Below are positions 40,964 through 50,048 of a stretch of DNA of 64,000 nucleotides, piece after piece; the first letter of the stretch is position 1, and each line of letters begins with the position of its first letter. The stretch lies in assembly GCA_963677165.2 (NCBI GenBank), contig CAXXSX010000001.1:434001-498000 (forward strand), in the 5' to 3' direction. The position numbers and the translations under genes are program-made. The notes under the pieces were generated by a model. It did not search any database. It was not told the DNA's origin and saw only the letters and a list, made by a program, of their open reading frames with translations. The stretch comes from JAFGXT01 sp963677165. Its GTDB lineage: Bacteria; Verrucomicrobiota; Lentisphaeria; Victivallales; SZUA-371.

Positions 40964-43780
40964 ATGAAAATTCGGGGGAAAATCGCCTCAATCGTTGCCG
41001 TTCCTGTTGTTGGTCTTATAATTTTTGTGATTATTGGAGCAATTTGGTTGAGCAAAACTTCGTCTCAAATGGATTCTGCTACTACTGGAACATTCGTTCC
41101 GATTGTGAAAGAAAAGATTCCTCAAATGAATAAGCTGAACGACAGCATTTCAAAGATTTTGAATGCCGACCGTGATGCTTATCAGGCTTATCTTGCGGAA
41201 ACTCAAGCGGTAAGCGAGAAGGATTCAGATAAATTAAAGTCTCTTGACGGAGATAATCTTGAGAACATTCAACAGGTGGAAGACCGTTTGAATCTGGCTT
41301 CTGCGACCTTTACACCGGAAATGCAGAGCTTATTCAATCAGTTTAAGTTGGAATGTTCGGTATGGCGTAAGGACAGCCGGAAGATTCTGGAAATGTCCAG
41401 ATCCCTGAATCGGGAATATCTGAAACGTGAGAAGTTGATGGCTGACAGCTTAAAACTTTTCAATACTATGCGTAATTATATTGACGAGTTAAGTAATATG
41501 ACCGAAAATCGTATTGCGTCGACTCCTTCAAAAAATCTGTATGACTGCCGTGGATTGCTATTTAGTGCCGACCGCGATGCTTATCAGGCCTATCTTGCTC
41601 AACTTCTATCTCTTACCGCCTCAACTTCGGAAGAAATGAATAAATGTATTAAGGATAACAAGGAAAATATTGATCAGGTTGCACAGCGCCTGGATAAAGC
41701 ATCACGTGCATTTAATGGAGTAATGAAGCAAAAGTATGGTGAATTCCTTAAAATTTTTAATACTTGGAAAAAGGTTTCAATTAGTATCGTTGACATTTCC
41801 TCGAAAAACCTTGATCTTCAGACAAGACGTTCTGCCTTGATCGCAAATAGTTATAAGGAATTCCAGAAGATGCGCGATACGATTGACGTTCTGGGAAATA
41901 AGCTGAAAGAGAGTATTACTGATAATGAAAAAGAAGTTGCTTCCTCCAGTAAAGAAGCATTTGATCTTATAGATACTTTGAAGACAGGTATCAGCGCGAT
42001 GGTTTGGGGCTTTATTGTTACCGGTCTGATTATTTCAATTATTTCCCTGGTCACTGCGTTGATATTTATTGGAACGATTACGCGACCGATCATTAAGGCT
42101 GCGGCAATTGCAAATTCCGTATCTCAAGGCGATTTTTCTCAGCAGCTCAAGCTCAACCGTCAGGACGAAATCGGAAGTCTGGCCAATGCGATTGACCAGA
42201 TTCCGGAAACACTTAACGCGATGGATGATGAGTTCGGCAAATTATCTGCCGCCGCGGCTGACGGAGATTTGAAGTTCCGTGGAAATGAAAATATGTTTTC
42301 TGGTGCTTACCGTGAGATTATTCATACCCAGAATACGATTCTTGACAATATTTCAGTTCCGGTTGACCACGCATTGCGAGTGATGGAAAAACTTGAAATC
42401 AATGATATTTCAGAAAAGGTTGACGAAACCGGTCTGAAAGGTGATTACAAGAAGATAGCTGATTCTGTAAATGGTGTACGTGACCGGCTTGAACATATCC
42501 AGAATACCGTTATTAATATTTCCCAGGGAGATCTTTCGGACCTTGAAAAATACCGTAAGATTGGAAAACGCAGTGAAAACGATAAGCTTATTCCGGCATT
42601 TACAACCATGATGGAAACTTTGTCCGGTCTAATCAAAGATGTAAATACGCTAGCGAAAGACGGTCGTAATGGAAAGCTTAGCAGCAGAGCTGACAGCACC
42701 AGGCATCAGGGTGCGTACAAAGAAATTATTACTGGCGTGAATGACTTGATGCATGCGGTGGCCCAGCCGCTCCAGGAGGTCTCAAAAGCCTTGCAGCAGA
42801 TGGCCGACGGTAACTTTACGGCCCAGGTTACCGGTCATTATGAAGGTGAATTTGCCCAGTTGAAAAATAATATCAATACAACGATTACCCATATTGATCA
42901 GGCGTTGTCAGAGGTTGCTGAGGCAGTGTCGCAAGTTAATTCCGGCAGTGTTCAGATTTCGGACGCCAGCCAGTCGTTGTCGCAGGGAGCTACCGAGCAG
43001 GCTGCTTCTCTTGAAGAAATTTCCAGTTCGCTTACTGAAATGGGATCTCAGACCAGTTCAAACGCGGCCAATGCCGTTAAGGCAAATGAACTGTCAGTTA
43101 ATACTCATACCGCTGCTAACGGAGGGCTTGAACAGATGAAAAACATGGTTGTTGCTATGCAGGAAATAAATGTATCCAGTCAGGAGATTGCCAAAGTTAA
43201 TAAGGTAATTGATGATATTGCGTTTCAGACAAACCTGTTGGCACTTAACGCCGCAGTTGAAGCAGCCCGGGCAGGAGCTCACGGCAAAGGATTTGCTGTA
43301 GTCGCCGGTGAAGTACGAAATTTGGCGGGAAGAAGTGCCAAAGCCGTGAAAGAAACCGGTGAAATAATCCAGGAATCCCTTGAACGGGTGAAGATAGGAC
43401 TTGAGATGGCGGAATCGACTTCATCAACATTCGAGAAAATTGTTGAAGATATTTCCAAAGTCAGTGAAATCGGACATGACATTGCTGAGGCTTCCAGTCA
43501 GCAGGCCGAAGGTATTTCACAGATCAGTGAAGGCTTGAATCAGGTTGATCAGGTTACCCAGAACAATACGGCGCATGCAGAGGAAACCGCAGCCGCCGCC
43601 GAAGAATTGTCGGGGCAGGCATCGCAGCTCCAGAACCTGATGGGGAACTTTACTATTTCAAACAGTTCCATGTCAAAAACGATTTCATCACAGCCAAGAG
43701 CCGCACTAGCAGACAACAGAGATTACGGCTGGGATGAGTCAACGCGGTCGGAGGATATTATTTCTTTTGATGATCTCTAA
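40964..43780 (+). CDS. Methyl-accepting chemotaxis protein with tandem sensor repeats
   Basis: 938 residues. TM1 is at about 8-30. The helical periplasmic sensor (31-345) holds two copies of one module: ADRDAYQAYLAE at 68-79 and ADRDAYQAYLAQ at 202-213, each followed about 30 residues later by a QVxxRLxxAS helix and then FxxxxxVW/TW. TM2 is near 345-370, followed by several HAMP-like segments (to about 640) and a standard signalling domain with QTNLLALNAAVEAARAGAHGKGF (two adjoining segments) and GEVRNLAGRSA. A long linker ends SEDIISFDDL; no NWETF-type pentapeptide. Transcribed from a sigma-28 promoter, so it belongs to the motility regulon. Confidence 0.95.
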   Translation: MKIRGKIASIVAVPVVGLIIFVIIGAIWLSKTSSQMDSATTGTFVPIVKEKIPQMNKLNDSISKILNADRDAYQAYLAETQAVSEKDSDKLKSLDGDNLENIQQVEDRLNLASATFTPEMQSLFNQFKLECSVWRKDSRKILEMSRSLNREYLKREKLMADSLKLFNTMRNYIDELSNMTENRIASTPSKNLYDCRGLLFSADRDAYQAYLAQLLSLTASTSEEMNKCIKDNKENIDQVAQRLDKASRAFNGVMKQKYGEFLKIFNTWKKVSISIVDISSKNLDLQTRRSALIANSYKEFQKMRDTIDVLGNKLKESITDNEKEVASSSKEAFDLIDTLKTGISAMVWGFIVTGLIISIISLVTALIFIGTITRPIIKAAAIANSVSQGDFSQQLKLNRQDEIGSLANAIDQIPETLNAMDDEFGKLSAAAADGDLKFRGNENMFSGAYREIIHTQNTILDNISVPVDHALRVMEKLEINDISEKVDETGLKGDYKKIADSVNGVRDRLEHIQNTVINISQGDLSDLEKYRKIGKRSENDKLIPAFTTMMETLSGLIKDVNTLAKDGRNGKLSSRADSTRHQGAYKEIITGVNDLMHAVAQPLQEVSKALQQMADGNFTAQVTGHYEGEFAQLKNNINTTITHIDQALSEVAEAVSQVNSGSVQISDASQSLSQGATEQAASLEEISSSLTEMGSQTSSNAANAVKANELSVNTHTAANGGLEQMKNMVVAMQEINVSSQEIAKVNKVIDDIAFQTNLLALNAAVEAARAGAHGKGFAVVAGEVRNLAGRSAKAVKETGEIIQESLERVKIGLEMAESTSSTFEKIVEDISKVSEIGHDIAEASSQQAEGISQISEGLNQVDQVTQNNTAHAEETAAAAEELSGQASQLQNLMGNFTISNSSMSKTISSQPRAALADNRDYGWDESTRSEDIISFDDL

Positions 43781-43802
43781 GCAATAGGATATTTTAATCA
43801 TT

Positions 43803-43846
43803 AACGGCATATTTTCGATTGCTTTCGAAGATATGCCGTTTTTTTA
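43803..43846 (+). terminator. Terminator after the chemoreceptor gene
   Basis: 10-bp stem AACGGCATAT (43803-43812) / ATATGCCGTT (43831-43840) followed by a T tract, 22 bp after the stop. Confidence 0.88.
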
Positions 43847-43909
43847 TTGGATTATTTTTGATTGATATGGAATCAATGGTACCTTTATTGATAATAATGG
43901 GATATGTAA

Positions 43910-45823
43910 ATGGTTAATGAATCTTTAAAAAAATATTTTGGCTTTGACCAATTTCGAGCAGGGCAGGGGGAAGTTATCGAACGTATTTTGTCGGGCGTTT
44001 CTGCTGCCGCGATTTTTCCAACCGGTTCCGGTAAGTCGCTGTGCTATCAATTGCCGGCATTGCATTTGCCGAATTTGACTCTTGTTGTTTCTCCTCTATT
44101 GGCGCTGATGCAGGATCAGCTTGATTTTTTAACCAGCCGGGGAATCCCTGCCGCGAAAATTGATTCTTCTCTTATGCGTCCGCAGGAAATCGATATCATG
44201 AGGCGGGTGGAGCGTGGAGAAATCAAGATTCTGCTGATTGCCGTGGAGCGCTTCAAGAACGAACGTTTCAGGAATTTTCTCAGTAAAGTACCGATTTCCC
44301 TAATGGTGGTTGATGAGGCTCATTGTATTTCCGAATGGGGACATAATTTCCGTCCCGATTATTTGAAATTGCCGGTGTATAAACAGGATTTCAATATTCC
44401 CCAGGCTTTGTTGCTGACCGCAACCGCTACGCCGGCGGTAATCGATGATATGTGCGATAAATTCAAGTTGGAACGCGGCAATGTAATTGTGACTGGATTT
44501 TATCGTGAGAATCTTCATCTGTCGGTGTTGCCGGTAGGCGAGCATGACAAAGATAATACACTGGCCGGGATGTTGAAGGAGTCTCCGCAGCTTCCAACGA
44601 TCGTGTATGTTACTTTGCAGAAAACAGCTGAACACGTTGCTGAATTCCTGACGTCCGCGGGTATCAACGCTGTGGCCTATCATGCCGGAATGCGTAATGA
44701 CGATCGTGTACAGATTCAGAATGATTTTATGTCGGGACGCAGTTGCTGTATTGTGGCGACAATCGCGTTCGGGATGGGAATTGATAAACGGGATATCCGG
44801 CGAGTGATTCATTATGATCTGCCGAAGTCGATAGAAAATTACAGTCAGGAAATTGGGCGTGCCGGACGTGACGGGCTTGAGTCCGACTGTACGGTATTAG
44901 CGAACCTCGACAACATAAATATTCTTGAAAACTTTGTTTATGGCGATACGCCGGAACTTGACGGCATCCGTACAGTGTTGAGTGAAATTCCCCGTGACGG
45001 CTCCAATTGGGAGTTCAAGGCATATACTGTATCAATGGCAAGCAATATAAGGATGCTAACCCTTAAGACTTTACTGGTTTATCTGGAAATGCAGGGGATT
45101 GTCAGGCCTATGTATTCCTACTTTGCCGATTATCGATATGCGAACAAAATCAGTAACGACGAGATTGTCCAAAAATTTAAAGGGGAACGTTGTAATTTTC
45201 TAAACGCGATTTTTTCCAGTTCAAAAAAAGGCAAAAAGTGGAGCGTGGTTGATTTCGGTTCAATAATGGAGAATTATCGTACGGACCGCAGTAGAATTGT
45301 TGCCGCTTTGGAATATTTTGATCAGCAGGGATATATCGAATTGGCGGCGAAAGAAACGATAGAGGTTTTTCGGGTAACTAATCCCGATTTCAATATTGAC
45401 CATACTGCAGCTGAATTGTATAACTTGTTTGGACACAAGGAACAGGTGGAACTTGATCGAATTGCGCGAATGGTTCATTATTTCAGCGGCTCGGAATGTC
45501 TGAGTTTTGCGCTGGCAAAATACTTTGGGGAAGAACTGGCCGGGAATAAATGCGGACATTGTTCAGTCTGTCGAAAGGGCAGGGCGCAAATTGTCCGAAG
45601 TGTTCAGCTGAAATCGCTGGAGTCGTTTGACTTTAATCAACTTGCCGGTGAATTTATCGAACGGCTGGAAACTTCGCCGTCCAACGATTTGCTGGCACGG
45701 TTCCTCTGTGGAATTACTGTTCCTGTCATAACGAAAGCCAAAGCCAAACAGCTTTCCGGGTTCGGGTCATTGGAGCGTTATCCGTATGCGGATGTAAGAA
45801 ACTGGGTCGACGTTTCCCGTTGA
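43910..45823 (+). CDS. RecQ-family ATP-dependent DNA helicase
   Basis: 637 residues. Helicase motifs: FRAGQGEVIERIL (motif 0), FPTGSGKSLCYQLPAL (I), VVSPLLALMQDQ (Ia), VVDEAHCISEWGHNFRPDY (II, DEAH), LLLTATATP (III), and C-terminal RecA-like IVYVTLQKTAEHVAEFL, AYHAGMRNDDR, ATIAFGMGIDKRDIRRVIH, QEIGRAGRDG. In canonical RecQ the zinc domain follows at once; here about 150 residues with winged-helix character (about 340-500) intervene before ECLSFALAKYFGEELAGNKC-GHCSVC. It is thus a RecQ relative with an inserted region, and the symbol is left blank. Confidence 0.88.
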   Translation: MVNESLKKYFGFDQFRAGQGEVIERILSGVSAAAIFPTGSGKSLCYQLPALHLPNLTLVVSPLLALMQDQLDFLTSRGIPAAKIDSSLMRPQEIDIMRRVERGEIKILLIAVERFKNERFRNFLSKVPISLMVVDEAHCISEWGHNFRPDYLKLPVYKQDFNIPQALLLTATATPAVIDDMCDKFKLERGNVIVTGFYRENLHLSVLPVGEHDKDNTLAGMLKESPQLPTIVYVTLQKTAEHVAEFLTSAGINAVAYHAGMRNDDRVQIQNDFMSGRSCCIVATIAFGMGIDKRDIRRVIHYDLPKSIENYSQEIGRAGRDGLESDCTVLANLDNINILENFVYGDTPELDGIRTVLSEIPRDGSNWEFKAYTVSMASNIRMLTLKTLLVYLEMQGIVRPMYSYFADYRYANKISNDEIVQKFKGERCNFLNAIFSSSKKGKKWSVVDFGSIMENYRTDRSRIVAALEYFDQQGYIELAAKETIEVFRVTNPDFNIDHTAAELYNLFGHKEQVELDRIARMVHYFSGSECLSFALAKYFGEELAGNKCGHCSVCRKGRAQIVRSVQLKSLESFDFNQLAGEFIERLETSPSNDLLARFLCGITVPVITKAKAKQLSGFGSLERYPYADVRNWVDVSR

Positions 45824-45860
45824 CCTGCAGGTTGTTGTTAAAGTCTGTGTTGAAAATGAA

Positions 45861-45926
45861 AAAGAGCCTTGCTCTGCCCTCGAAGAGCGAAGCAAATTCG
45901 AGGCTCAGAGCATAGTGCGAAAATTA
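45861..45926. repeat. Partial, inverted relative of the 335-bp structured repeat
   Basis: The minus strand reads TTCGCACTATGCTCTGAGCC, then CTCGAATTTGCTTC and AGAGC-AAG-GCTCT, matching the first ~65 bp of the repeats at 31311 and 32429 with about ten differences. It lies in the 137 bp between the convergent 3' ends of the helicase and FAD-oxidoreductase genes. Confidence 0.8.
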
Positions 45927-45960
45927 CCTAATAGACAAATTACGAGGTTTGTCAGCAGAC

Positions 45961-47220
45961 TCAGCAGTTTTCCGCTAATTGTTCAGATAGCTCATGTCCG
46001 GAAATCTCACGTACTGCGCAATTGCCTTTTATTGCTTCAGCCGCTGCCAGTCCGGCGGCTTCTCCCATCGCTACGCAGTTTCCGGTTACTCTGTAAGCGG
46101 CGTGTGCCTGCCAGCTGCCGCTGATGCAGCGTCCGGCTACCAATAACTGGTCAAATCCTTTGGGGATGAGTGAGCGGTATGGAATATAAAATCCGCCATG
46201 ACCGACAACGGTTTGCTCCCGTTCATCCGGTTCATGAATATCGATACCGAAGTCGACTTTACAGATTGCATCGTCAAACTTTTGACCGGAAACGACATCA
46301 TCATCGGAGATATAATAATCGCAGGTAATCCGGCGTGTATCCCTGACCCCGATAACTTCCGGCAGATCCATCAGATAGACATCTCCAATAACATCCTTGA
46401 TCAGTTCAAGAACTTTCATCGCTTCCCTGATCTGGCATCGTCCTTCGAGGGTGGCGGCGGTCAAGTCGTCGGCTTCGGCACCGCACAGGTATTTGATGTG
46501 TGTCCATTGCAGTAATGCTTCGCCTTCTCGCGGGAGCTTGATTATAGCCGGATAGTTATATGGAATCTTTTTGAGCAGTTCTGATTCATCCGTGCGTTCC
46601 GTGATTTTGTTGTACCAGCCGATAATATCATCACGCGGATAATCCGGTTTTACTCCACCGACTTTGAACATCATGGTCATTGGCTGCATCATGCCGTCAT
46701 CCTCGCGACCAACTTTGAAATCGGCACCTGCCCGGGCCGCAATATCGCCATCGCCGGAACAGTCGATCACGATATCCGCCAGAATCGCAGCCGGTCCGCT
46801 CTTGGTGGCGGCGATAACGCCGCAAACGCGATTACCGTCCATGACCGGTTCTTCCGCAATAGCGTAGAGCAGCATTTTTACTCCTGCTTCCAAGGCAATT
46901 TCATCAAGTGCCATTATCATCTGGCAGCGGTCGTACGATATATTCCACAGGCCGCCCCAGGCATTGCGGCTTTCCAGCAACGAGCGTAGTTCACGATTGA
47001 TTCCGCCTTTGTTGTTGTTGTCAAAATACGGACTGAGCAGGCCAAGTGTCCACATGCCGCCGAGATAGCCGCCACGTTCAATGATCATAACATCCATACC
47101 ATTGCGGGCTGCCGTGACTGCTGCCGCGAATCCTGCCGGTCCGGCTCCGACTACCAGTACCTGGGTTTTATATTTAACCGGAACTTCTGCTGTTTTACGT
47201 CTTACTGTTTGTTGAGTCAT
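45961..47220 (-). CDS. FAD-dependent oxidoreductase (FAD_oxidored type)
   Basis: 419 residues. Dinucleotide-binding VLVVGAGPAGFAAAVTAARNGMDVMIIERGGYLGG (two adjoining segments) near residues 19-52, internal DIVIDCSGDGDIAARAGAD, and C-terminal FDQLLVAGRCISGSWQAHAAYRVTG-NCVAMGEAAGLAA, as in PF12831 proteins common in PVC bacteria. Substrate unknown, possibly sugar or polyol metabolism given the divergent PocR/AraC regulator. Ends near a repeat fragment. Confidence 0.85.
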   Translation of the reverse strand: MTQQTVRRKTAEVPVKYKTQVLVVGAGPAGFAAAVTAARNGMDVMIIERGGYLGGMWTLGLLSPYFDNNNKGGINRELRSLLESRNAWGGLWNISYDRCQMIMALDEIALEAGVKMLLYAIAEEPVMDGNRVCGVIAATKSGPAAILADIVIDCSGDGDIAARAGADFKVGREDDGMMQPMTMMFKVGGVKPDYPRDDIIGWYNKITERTDESELLKKIPYNYPAIIKLPREGEALLQWTHIKYLCGAEADDLTAATLEGRCQIREAMKVLELIKDVIGDVYLMDLPEVIGVRDTRRITCDYYISDDDVVSGQKFDDAICKVDFGIDIHEPDEREQTVVGHGGFYIPYRSLIPKGFDQLLVAGRCISGSWQAHAAYRVTGNCVAMGEAAGLAAAEAIKGNCAVREISGHELSEQLAENC

Positions 47221-47254
47221 TTTCTGATCCCTTTGTTGTTTTATATAATTATAC

Positions 47255-48187
47255 GTGGTTGTAAAAGAAAATTTAATGAATTATATTATAATAAATATAT
47301 ATAAAACTATAATATTATTTATAAATATGGTAGAATGCCAAAAAATTATAGCCGCGTTGGAAAGTGTGTTTCAGTGTCATGTGTGTTTTCATGACTATGA
47401 GGGACGTATTCAAAAAGCAATTGGAACGATTCCGCTTTATCATCGCAATCCGTACTGCCATATAATTAGAAACGATAGTCGCTGTTTTCAGTATTGTTGT
47501 GGTATGGAGGCTCAGGACAGCCGTCAGGAAATGACAGTGTGTCGAACTTCGTTTTATAAGCGTTGTCATGCCGGTTTTTTCGAAATAGCCGTGCCGGTTT
47601 TTTGCGATACTATATTGACCGGGATAATGTTTGTTGGGCCTTTTTCATTTCAGGAGGGAGTGGATGACAATATTCTTGTTCAAGCGCAACGGATGAAATC
47701 TATAGACCTTGTTCGTGAAAGGCAGACACCTCCGGTCATTGCCGGAGATACTATCACACAGTTAAGGATTTTTGCTGAATTAACAGCGGAGCAGATTACC
47801 AGTGTGATTTGCGGAGGGGCATCATTAATAGAGGAAGAACCACAAAAAATTCGTATTACTCGTTGGCTGGACCGGAATTTTCGCAAAAAAATGCGCCTCG
47901 CTGATCTGGCTTGCCATCTTGGCGTTGGCGAAATCAGAGTGTGTCAGCTCATGCGTGAACATTTTAACTGTACGTTTTCCGAGGCGTTGGTAAATCGCCG
48001 TATTAATCATGCCTGTTATTTACTGAGAAGTTCCGGAATGAAAAATGCTGCTATTGCCACTGATTGCGGTTTTCAGGATCAGGAATATTTTTATCGGGTA
48101 TTCAAGCGAATAACCGGACAATCTCCCGGTGTATATCGAAAACAAACCAGATCCGATCATGTTTCGGCATCAACTTTACTGGCTTGA
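47255..48187 (+). CDS. AraC-family regulator with PocR-like sensor domain
   Basis: Up to 310 residues; the first ~24 codons are AT-rich and unconvincing, and ATG 47327 (MVECQKI) is a plausible start. The N-terminal sensor has cysteines spaced as in PocR domains (CHIIRNDSRCFQYCC, CRTSFYKRCHAGFFEIAVPV). The C-terminal AraC HTH (about 205-305) ends IATDCGFQDQEYFYRVFKRITGQSPGVYR. Divergent from the FAD oxidoreductase (34 bp, or 106 bp from ATG 47327), which is its likely target. Confidence 0.88.
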   Translation: MVVKENLMNYIIINIYKTIILFINMVECQKIIAALESVFQCHVCFHDYEGRIQKAIGTIPLYHRNPYCHIIRNDSRCFQYCCGMEAQDSRQEMTVCRTSFYKRCHAGFFEIAVPVFCDTILTGIMFVGPFSFQEGVDDNILVQAQRMKSIDLVRERQTPPVIAGDTITQLRIFAELTAEQITSVICGGASLIEEEPQKIRITRWLDRNFRKKMRLADLACHLGVGEIRVCQLMREHFNCTFSEALVNRRINHACYLLRSSGMKNAAIATDCGFQDQEYFYRVFKRITGQSPGVYRKQTRSDHVSASTLLA

Positions 48188-48191
48188 TCCG

Positions 48192-49184
48192 TTATTCCCT
48201 GGTGACTTTGATTTGAACCTGTTTGGGGTAGATGTTGGTGACTTTGATTCCCTGGTCATCGATCCAGCAGCGTAAATCAACCATATAAGTTCCAGGCTTG
48301 TCGAAGCCGGAAATATCAATATAAGGTTTAATTTTTTCCGGTTTGAAGTTCGTTATATTTCCTTTGGTGCCGGAGAGCGTAACTTCGGCATGCGGGCTGG
48401 TCAGCAGTTCAACTTTGAGATGCTGGCCCTGCGAGTTCCCCAGTACTTTGATGGGGATAGATTTAAACATTTTCGATACGAACTCTTTTACAATATCAAC
48501 CTGGGCTTTCACCTCACCCGGAATGATTTTGACTCCGGGAATAGCAGTAAGTTTTACCTGATATTCAAAACTTTCCAGCGTGGTGGAGTCCAGAGGAATT
48601 GGAACCGTTGATATTTTTTCAATTTCGTCAATCAGGCTTTTGGGCCCGGTCAAAGTTACCGCAGACGGGGTTAGTTTTACTTTATCCACTTTCAAGTCGG
48701 ACGGCAGTTTCCTAAGAGAATTGAACTTTGCCTGAATTGTGACCTCTTTGGATTCTTCTTCTTCAAGATTGAGCGTCAGGAATGACGGTGTCACTCCTGA
48801 TACCCGAGTTCCTACCGGGGTACGGATATCATGTGCGTCGATTTTAATGGAATACGGCATTGATGGAACAAATTTATCCATTGCTACATCAAGTTTGATC
48901 TTAATGTCAGATGCTGTAACACTGCTGAGGGCACGTTTGCTGCCGCGCAGGGTGACTCTGACTTTTTTTACTTCGGTATCTTTATCAACCAGTCCCTGCG
49001 GCAGGGAAATGCGTACTGCTACACCCTGAATATTGGTAACTTCTCCAACCTTAATCGAAACGGTGAAGTATACCAGGCAGGCGAAAAATAGCGCAATGAA
49101 TTTACGAACAAAATCATGTCTGATTATGCTCGGAATCCAGTTGAAACGTTTTTTGTCGTCTCCATCGTGTTCCCTGTAACTCAT
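48192..49184 (-). CDS. cdaR: YbbR-domain protein, CdaA regulator
   Basis: 330 residues: short cytosolic start, one membrane anchor at about 25-45 (FIALFFACLVYFTVSI), then three or so YbbR repeats outside the membrane (VRISLPQGLVDKDTEVKKVRVTLRG, ALTGPKSLIDEIEKIS-like blocks). YbbR/CdaR proteins bind and regulate the diadenylate cyclase CdaA, encoded 10 bp upstream. Convergent with the AraC gene with a 4-bp gap. Confidence 0.88.
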   Translation of the reverse strand: MSYREHDGDDKKRFNWIPSIIRHDFVRKFIALFFACLVYFTVSIKVGEVTNIQGVAVRISLPQGLVDKDTEVKKVRVTLRGSKRALSSVTASDIKIKLDVAMDKFVPSMPYSIKIDAHDIRTPVGTRVSGVTPSFLTLNLEEEESKEVTIQAKFNSLRKLPSDLKVDKVKLTPSAVTLTGPKSLIDEIEKISTVPIPLDSTTLESFEYQVKLTAIPGVKIIPGEVKAQVDIVKEFVSKMFKSIPIKVLGNSQGQHLKVELLTSPHAEVTLSGTKGNITNFKPEKIKPYIDISGFDKPGTYMVDLRCWIDDQGIKVTNIYPKQVQIKVTRE

Positions 49185-49194
49185 ATCGTTGGTC

Positions 49195-50046
49195 CTAATC
49201 CTTTGTAAATACGGAGAAATCGTCTCTGTCGGTTACGGTGTCGAAAAGATTGCCGATACTGTTGCTTTCTTTAACCAGCAACAGGCCGCTCAGGAAACGC
49301 GCGAGCCGATCCGGCGGGATATTCCGTTTCATACGTCCGCGACAGGCGATACTGATAATGCCGGTTTCTTCGGAAATAATTAATGCGACGGCATCCGTTT
49401 CCTCGGTAATTCCAAGTGCGGCGCGGTGGCGTGTTCCCATTGACGGCATAAATGCTTCATTCTGAGACAGCGGCAGAATTGAATGGGCCGCTATAATCTT
49501 GTCGTCATTGATAATGATCGCGCCGTCGTGCAGCGGAGAATTTGGAAAAAAGATTGATTCAATCAAATAAGAGTTCAGTTTTACATCCAGTTTAATGGAG
49601 TCATCTACAATGGACCCCATTCCGATCTGGCGTTCAAAAACGATAATCGCGCCGATGTGACGTTTGGACATATTGACCGCGGCAGTAACAATTTCAGTGA
49701 TGGCTTCGCGTCGTTTTGTGCGTTTTTGGGATAGAAACGATGTACTCCCTAACTGGGCGAAAGCACGCCGCAGTTCCGGCTGGAACATGACAATGATCGC
49801 GGTGGCTAAAATCGCCCATAAGTTGGCGAGCAGCCAGTTGATTACTTCCAGATTCCACCATTCTGACAGCATGGTCAATCCGATGAGGATGATGATCATT
49901 CCGGCCAGGATATAAGTTCCGCGAGTTCCGCGGATATAGTACAGCATGCCGTAAATCAAAGCGGTGAGAATACCGATTTCAAGTATCGGTTTGATGTACA
50001 AACCGTAAATTTCGTTTATCAATGTACTGTACTGGTCAATATACAT
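49195..50046 (-). CDS. cdaA: Diadenylate cyclase CdaA
   Basis: 283 residues. Three membrane helices at about 15-90, then the DAC (DisA_N) domain: RREAITEIVTAAVNMS, the catalytic DGAIIINDDKIIAAHSILPL and RHRAALGITEETDAVAL, with the DGA and RHR motifs intact. Makes c-di-AMP from two ATP. Operon with folP (2 bp upstream) and cdaR. Confidence 0.95.
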   Translation of the reverse strand: MYIDQYSTLINEIYGLYIKPILEIGILTALIYGMLYYIRGTRGTYILAGMIIILIGLTMLSEWWNLEVINWLLANLWAILATAIIVMFQPELRRAFAQLGSTSFLSQKRTKRREAITEIVTAAVNMSKRHIGAIIVFERQIGMGSIVDDSIKLDVKLNSYLIESIFFPNSPLHDGAIIINDDKIIAAHSILPLSQNEAFMPSMGTRHRAALGITEETDAVALIISEETGIISIACRGRMKRNIPPDRLARFLSGLLLVKESNSIGNLFDTVTDRDDFSVFTKD

Positions 50047-50048
50047 AT

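Noticed and set aside
40725..40967. 80-codon frame upstream of the large chemoreceptor
   Set aside because: Spans the sigma-28 promoter and has no ribosome site or recognisable domain.
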